Shown: piece by piece, positions 33,293 through 36,662 of the stretch
Layout: each line of letters opens with the position of its first letter
How positions within the stretch are numbered: position 1 is the first letter of the stretch
Source: Candidatus Obscuribacterales bacterium
Lineage (GTDB): Bacteria; Cyanobacteriota; Vampirovibrionia; Obscuribacterales; Obscuribacteraceae
Direction: 5' to 3'
Length of the DNA stretch: 36,662 nucleotides
NCBI GenBank assembly: GCA_021732025.1
Contig: JAKFVU010000040.1
Coordinates: 1-36,662, forward strand
The notes under the pieces: model-generated
The model's database searches: none
What the model was told of the DNA's origin: nothing
Seen by the model: the letters and a program-made list of their open reading frames with translations, nothing else
Made by a program: the position numbers and the translations under genes

Positions 33293-34048
33293 CTAAAGTT
33301 GAAAAATGGATTCATCAATTGGCGGTGAAAGTTCTAAATTTCTGAATTTGGTTGTTGAAAGCAAAGCGCCCTCTTTAAAAAGTATCCACTCAATCGGCAA
33401 CATACGGCTGGGATCAACCAATACCCGCTGCGCCACAGAAGAGCTGAAAGAGCCAGTGTCTTTCAACTCGACAACTATAACATTGGTAAGTTCGTCAATC
33501 TTGACTGGCGCCGCCGAGACAGTTACATCTCCACCTAACTTAGACTGCTGTTTGAGCCATCTAACTAACGAACCAAAGTCGCATCCTGTCACCATCAGGC
33601 CATTAGGCAAACGCAGAAGACGAGAGCCTTTCTCAAGGTTCATCTTAAGACCAAACAAGGCCGGACCACCTTTGGCGCATATGCCACCATCGGCGCGTAC
33701 GGCCACCGCAGCGCCAGTATTGAGACCACCACTCAAGACATCTATGCGCAACAGGCTCGGGGCCTTAAAAGTAAATTCTGCAACAGTCTTGCTCGGCTTG
33801 CCTTTCTTTAGCATCGACAAATCGGCAGTTACTTTATATGCACCAAGCGTAGTGGCATGACGCAAGAGCTTGTCAACAAATTCTGTACCATTTTGCTCGG
33901 CAGCTCCAGATGGTTCCGCAGCAAACCGCTGCCCTCCCTCGGCCGAAGCTGGCAATGCAGCCACCACGGCAGCTAGCGACAGCGACAGGGCCACCAATAA
34001 GTGCAGGCACGATTGTCCAACACCCGGGCTGGCATAGCCTCTAGCCAT
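33293..34048 (-). CDS. LolA-like secreted protein
   Basis: 251 residues from ATG 34048, whose first about 36 residues (MARGYASPGVGQSCLHLLVA to ALPASA) form a signal peptide. A TTG at 34078 is in frame ten residues earlier. The mature chain predicts the LolA/LolB half-barrel: strands such as YKVTADLSMLKKGKPSKTVA, EFTFKAPSLLRIDVLSG, and the C-terminal RVLVDPSRMLPIEWILFK, ending SPPIDESIF, which match the LolA/DUF1571-type topology. Such proteins carry lipids or lipoproteins across the periplasm. The hydrophobic ligand here is unknown. A four-copy 12-bp repeat lies just upstream. Confidence 0.78.
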   Translation of the reverse strand: MARGYASPGVGQSCLHLLVALSLSLAAVVAALPASAEGGQRFAAEPSGAAEQNGTEFVDKLLRHATTLGAYKVTADLSMLKKGKPSKTVAEFTFKAPSLLRIDVLSGGLNTGAAVAVRADGGICAKGGPALFGLKMNLEKGSRLLRLPNGLMVTGCDFGSLVRWLKQQSKLGGDVTVSAAPVKIDELTNVIVVELKDTGSFSSSVAQRVLVDPSRMLPIEWILFKEGALLSTTKFRNLELSPPIDESIFQL

Positions 34049-34129
34049 ATTCGTGCACTTATAAGCTGCTGCTTTCAAAATTGTCCAATGGCATATAGCG
34101 AGTAACGGCCATTAGTGTACACGTTAGTT

Positions 34130-34177
34130 CAAAGCTTAGTGCAAAGCTTTGTGCAAAACTTAGGGCAAAACTTCGTT
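34130..34177. repeat. Four tandem 12-bp repeats
   Basis: CAAAGCTTAGTG, CAAAGCTTTGTG, CAAAACTTAGGG and CAAAACTTCGTT run head to tail at 34130-34141, 34142-34153, 34154-34165 and 34166-34177. The CAAARCTT core is shared by all four. It lies between the GT-C-like gene and the LolA-like gene, about 80 bases upstream of the latter. Confidence 0.85.
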
Positions 34178-34200
34178 CACTACAAGGCAGACAAGCAGCA

Positions 34201-35760
34201 TTACGGTAGCAATCTGTCGTCTTTCTGCCACTTCTCACGGGCAATTATGGCGGCATCCTTGTCAGAGTAAAGCACATGCCAACTGGGCTGGGTCGATAAT
34301 TCACGCGCCAGGGCAGTCGAGGCCGGCACAAATACCCAAGAAATCTTGTATTTATCTAGCAGAGCTTCTGGCTTGTTGCGATAAAGGACCATATCCCAAT
34401 AATCATTCATTAAGGGCAGGTTGTAGAGAAAATAGCGTGGATCAACGAAGACCTTAGGTGGGTTCTTCATTTGCCACATCATCACTGCTCCATAGTGCGA
34501 ATCATTGAGCATGTTTCCTTTGGGTTGGCTTTCAGCACTGAGTTTTTCCAAGTGCTCAATTGCATCAAATGGTGGATGGAAAGCAGCGCTTCCTTCAGGA
34601 ATTGTAGGCGGAACGACATGGGCCGCCAATATGTAAGCTCCAAAGCCGCCAAAGATAGAAATAGACAGGAACCACCACAGGCCTAATGGAGCAATAGCAA
34701 TGAGGCATTGTTTAGAGAGGCGATCAAGCCGCCCGTCAGCCATTCTAAGAATCGGCGAGAAAGCTAAACCACAACACATTAGCAGCGTAGCAAGAGGGAA
34801 AGTGCGCACCGCCAAGAGTGACATCGAAATAGCCGCTGGAATCAGCAGTAAGAAATAGAGCTGACTACCAGACTCTATCTTCTTACGTAGCGAAAAGATG
34901 AAAACAACAAGGGCTACAAAGGCTAGCAACAACCAGGGATAGTCAAGAACATTTTTGAATACAGCTGCAGATATAGGACGCAGCTCGTTAATCGTCTTAT
35001 TGATTGGATCAGTCAACATACAAAAAGTGAAAGGCCAGATAGCAATGCCATAGGGGTTGATCATGGTGGCAAGAGCACCAGCAACAACGGCAGCACTAGA
35101 GCTTTTAAAACGGCCATCGAGTGCCTCACGTGTGGCTAAAGAATAACCCCCTAGGCACAGAGCAAAAAATCCTACGAGAACAAAGTAAAAAACAAACAGA
35201 CAGTGGAGGTTGGTCCAAAGAACCACTAGTAGAAATAAAACACCAACAAACCGCCAGTCAATTGAATTCAGCGATTGGCGCCGTGAAAGCCGGGCCAGTA
35301 ACTCTAGCAAAACAGCGGTGAACAAAAATGAGAATAGCTCTGGTCTAACGCTAAGGTGAGAGAGAGTACCTAACATCACTAGAACAGTTATGAACAAGCC
35401 GAATACAAGATTGCCGCCACCTATGGCAAAAAGGCGCATGGGCATGACGATAAAAGTAATCGATAAAACTACAGCAGTGAAAACCAGCAGTGCTATTGAG
35501 CCAAAAGCAGCTTGCACTGAATAAATGAGAATTTCATAGAGCCACTGATAGACGACATAGGCATTGCCATTTGGGAAGACACTGTAGGTGTAGGAGAAAG
35601 GATCAACTAGAGGAATTTGCCCGTGGTTTACGATCCAACGCCCCATGGCCAAGAGGAAGCAGACATCAGGTTCGCGAAATACAATTCCGGCAATGAAGCC
35701 TCCATAGACGACACTAAGGAGCAGAGCTGAACCGAGTATGGTCAGTGCCAGTAAGCGCAT
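34201..35760 (-). CDS. GT-C-like polytopic membrane protein
   Basis: 519 residues with about 10-11 membrane segments up to about residue 395, then a soluble C-terminal domain of about 120 residues (NMLNDSHYGAVMMW, FVDPRYFLYN, VFVPASTAL). The first external loop has EPDVCFLLAMGRWIVNHGQI followed by PLVDPFSYTYS, which resembles the acidic loop of GT-C glycosyltransferases and their relatives that use lipid-linked sugars; Asp32 would be the catalytic candidate. The exact donor and acceptor cannot be read. No strong ribosome site precedes the ATG. It may be transcribed with the LolA-like gene after a 150-base gap that holds the 12-bp repeats. Confidence 0.75.
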   Translation of the reverse strand: MRLLALTILGSALLLSVVYGGFIAGIVFREPDVCFLLAMGRWIVNHGQIPLVDPFSYTYSVFPNGNAYVVYQWLYEILIYSVQAAFGSIALLVFTAVVLSITFIVMPMRLFAIGGGNLVFGLFITVLVMLGTLSHLSVRPELFSFLFTAVLLELLARLSRRQSLNSIDWRFVGVLFLLVVLWTNLHCLFVFYFVLVGFFALCLGGYSLATREALDGRFKSSSAAVVAGALATMINPYGIAIWPFTFCMLTDPINKTINELRPISAAVFKNVLDYPWLLLAFVALVVFIFSLRKKIESGSQLYFLLLIPAAISMSLLAVRTFPLATLLMCCGLAFSPILRMADGRLDRLSKQCLIAIAPLGLWWFLSISIFGGFGAYILAAHVVPPTIPEGSAAFHPPFDAIEHLEKLSAESQPKGNMLNDSHYGAVMMWQMKNPPKVFVDPRYFLYNLPLMNDYWDMVLYRNKPEALLDKYKISWVFVPASTALARELSTQPSWHVLYSDKDAAIIAREKWQKDDRLLP

Positions 35761-36140
35761 TTTCTAACGGTGCCCTTTCCATTATTACTGACTAATAAAA
35801 CCTGGGGGCAATCATGCCAGCTAGGTTCTAAATATTCAAGCCTGCAACAATGATTTACAAGTACTGCCGGCAAAAACATTGAGACAATCCGCATCCAGTG
35901 ATTAACTTCATATGCTTGAATCGAACGACATAAATGCGGCGAGAACAAGTCTTTCAAAGGCTGAGACCAAATCAAAGCCTTATCGAATACACCACCGGCA
36001 ATACCATATTTAGCGCACAGAAAAGAAACAAAAGCACTCCATCGCAAACCAGTTTAGTGAAAGGTTAGAGCCGTAAAATATATACATTGCAGCCGATCGG
36101 ATATTCTCCTCTTTCGGCTACGGTTTGGGAGACAATGAAT
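35761..36140. other. 380-bp region without a convincing gene
   Basis: A 101-codon minus-strand frame (35742-36047) would overlap the GT-C-like gene, starts with TTG without a ribosome site and has an unlikely Cys/Trp/His-rich composition, so I do not call it. The region should hold the divergent promoters for the GT-C-like gene and the 81-aa gene, but I see no strong -35/-10 pair. Confidence 0.5.
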
Positions 36141-36386
36141 ATGAGAGGCGTCACTTTAGAAACTCTGGCTCAAGCTTTGATGAGCACAGCATACGATCGC
36201 AATGGTTTACTGCCGGTGGTGCACCCTGCCATTTCCAACCGCCTGAGCCAAGCAGAACGCACTCTTTTGGATGGTTCGGAAGAACTTCTTCTGGCAAATA
36301 GCTGGATCGAAAAGTCGAGCGATGGTGTTTGCGTATTAACAGAAACTGGCCGCGCTGAAGTAGAGCGTAGACGTCAGAGCCTTTAG
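36141..36386 (+). CDS. Small cytoplasmic protein, unknown
   Basis: 81 residues from ATG 36141, with GGGAG at 36127-36131, nine bases upstream. In-frame starts at 36135 (ATG) and 36087 (TTG) are alternatives. The chain is helical with a basic end (TETGRAEVERRRQSL); the C-terminal TETGRAEVE pattern resembles the end of a winged-helix domain, so a DNA-binding role is conceivable but unproven. It has no signal peptide. A perfect 32-nt palindromic terminator follows 56 bases after the stop, supporting a real single-gene unit. Confidence 0.55.
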   Translation: MRGVTLETLAQALMSTAYDRNGLLPVVHPAISNRLSQAERTLLDGSEELLLANSWIEKSSDGVCVLTETGRAEVERRRQSL

Positions 36387-36442
36387 AACTCTGGAACACT
36401 TTGATCGGCGTTACAGGCAAGTCTTAACTTTAGAATTCTTAG

Positions 36443-36478
36443 ATGGTCAGATATTTTGCAAAATATCTGACCATTTTG
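36443..36478 (+). terminator. Terminator built on a perfect 32-nt palindrome
   Basis: ATGGTCAGATATTTT (36443-36457), centre GC, AAAATATCTGACCAT (36460-36474), then further T to 36477. The whole 36443-36474 segment is an exact inverted repeat. The T run at the 3' side fits an intrinsic terminator for the 81-aa gene. Confidence 0.8.
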
Positions 36479-36535
36479 CATTCAAGAAAACATCACACCA
36501 ACACTTTTACCATCAACTTTCCACCTTGAGAGATT

Positions 36536-36662
36536 TGGGGTGGCCCCAATTTACTGGACAGTGGCTTAGAGAAAATCACTCTAGGCCACTTTCTTACCTT
36601 TAAGGGTTACTTCCGCCGGTGTTAGATATCCTAACGCAGAATGAAGCCTCTTTGTGTTGTAA
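36536..36662 (-). mobile_element. 3' end of an IS3-family insertion sequence, cut by window edge
   Basis: The segment begins with TGGGGTGGCCCC (36536-36547), a plausible terminal inverted repeat starting TG, then a short non-coding end and the transposase C-terminus on the minus strand. The left half lies beyond the window, so the target duplication and full length cannot be checked. Confidence 0.75.
36581..36662 (-). CDS. IS3-family transposase (OrfB), C-terminal fragment
   Basis: Only the last 26 codons are in the window. Read on the minus strand they give YNTKRLHSALGYLTPAEVTL followed by KGKKVA and a TAG stop. YN-x-x-R-x-H-x-x-LGYxTPAE is the hallmark end of the DDE/rve domain in IS3-family OrfB integrases. 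The gene continues beyond base 36662, so it is partial because of the window edge, and whether it is intact cannot be told. Confidence 0.9.
   Translation of the reverse strand, partial: YNTKRLHSALGYLTPAEVTLKGKKVA

Noticed and set aside
33306..33860. 184-codon + frame antisense to the LolA-like gene
   Set aside because: The minus strand has a signal peptide and a LolA-like fold; the antisense product shows nothing coherent.
34059..34244. 61-codon minus frame containing repeated SFALSFAQSFALSFEL
   Set aside because: The peptide repeat simply reflects the 12-bp DNA repeats; the frame overlaps the end of the GT-C-like gene and has no ribosome site.
35742..36047. 101-codon minus frame upstream of the GT-C-like gene
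   Set aside because: TTG start without ribosome site, overlaps the next gene, unusual Cys/His/Trp content.
1..36662. CRISPR array, tRNA, rRNA or prophage genes
   Set aside because: No spaced identical repeats of CRISPR size, no cloverleaf or rRNA segment recognised, and no phage structural genes; the only mobile element is the IS end at the right edge.

Overview
The window looks like a chromosomal segment of a diderm (Gram-negative-type) bacterium. It has TolC/RND/adaptor efflux genes, a LolA-like secreted protein, many signal peptides and lipoprotein candidates. My best guess is the non-photosynthetic sister lineages of Cyanobacteria (Vampirovibrionia/Melainabacteria, perhaps Obscuribacterales). 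This is inferred from a cyanobacterial RppB-style histidine kinase, an FHA/J-like/EF-hand/TPR protein repertoire and a CxxC zinc-ribbon protein. No rRNA or tRNA gene is present to confirm it. Almost every base is accounted for by genes on both strands, with short intergenic gaps and several clear intrinsic terminators.

Left part (1-7.6 kb, mostly + strand): a canonical thioredoxin with its own terminator; a secreted fasciclin (FAS1) protein with a His-rich linker and its own terminator; then a tight four-gene run. That run holds a degenerate thioredoxin-like (probable lipo)protein, an 85-aa membrane or secreted small protein, an 1137-aa FtsH-like protease with THREE intact AAA ATPase modules, and a secreted beta-propeller protein. 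The triple-AAA protease and its companions are the strongest candidate for an undescribed envelope proteolysis system. Convergent to it is a TPR-matrixin metalloprotease fusion.

Middle part (7.7-13.9 kb): an 897-aa EF-hand-like/LysM protein with two near-identical internal modules, an unrecognised 198-aa protein, a CPBP intramembrane protease, a 74-aa secreted protein with a long leader carrying a tandem 16-bp repeat, and a secreted TPR protein.

Efflux operon (13.9-21.9 kb): OmpR-type regulator, HAMP-less sensor kinase, TolC-type outer membrane protein, RND permease and lipoprotein adaptor, all on + with overlaps or gaps of a few bases. They probably form a self-regulated tripartite pump.

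Right part (22-36.7 kb): on -, a FtsB/DivIC-like protein just downstream of a phosphohexomutase, a YD-repeat-like protein, a degenerate J-domain/GspE-N-like protein with an FHA/zinc-ribbon protein, a CxxC zinc-ribbon protein and tsaD. On +, two tandem Gly-rich secreted proteins behind a good sigma70-type promoter, ridA, a prepilin-peptidase-like protein and a YkgJ-type cysteine-cluster protein. On -, a helical secreted protein, a LolA-like secreted protein and a GT-C-like membrane protein. The window ends with a small + gene, a perfect 32-nt palindromic terminator and the 3' end of an IS3-family insertion sequence cut by the window edge.
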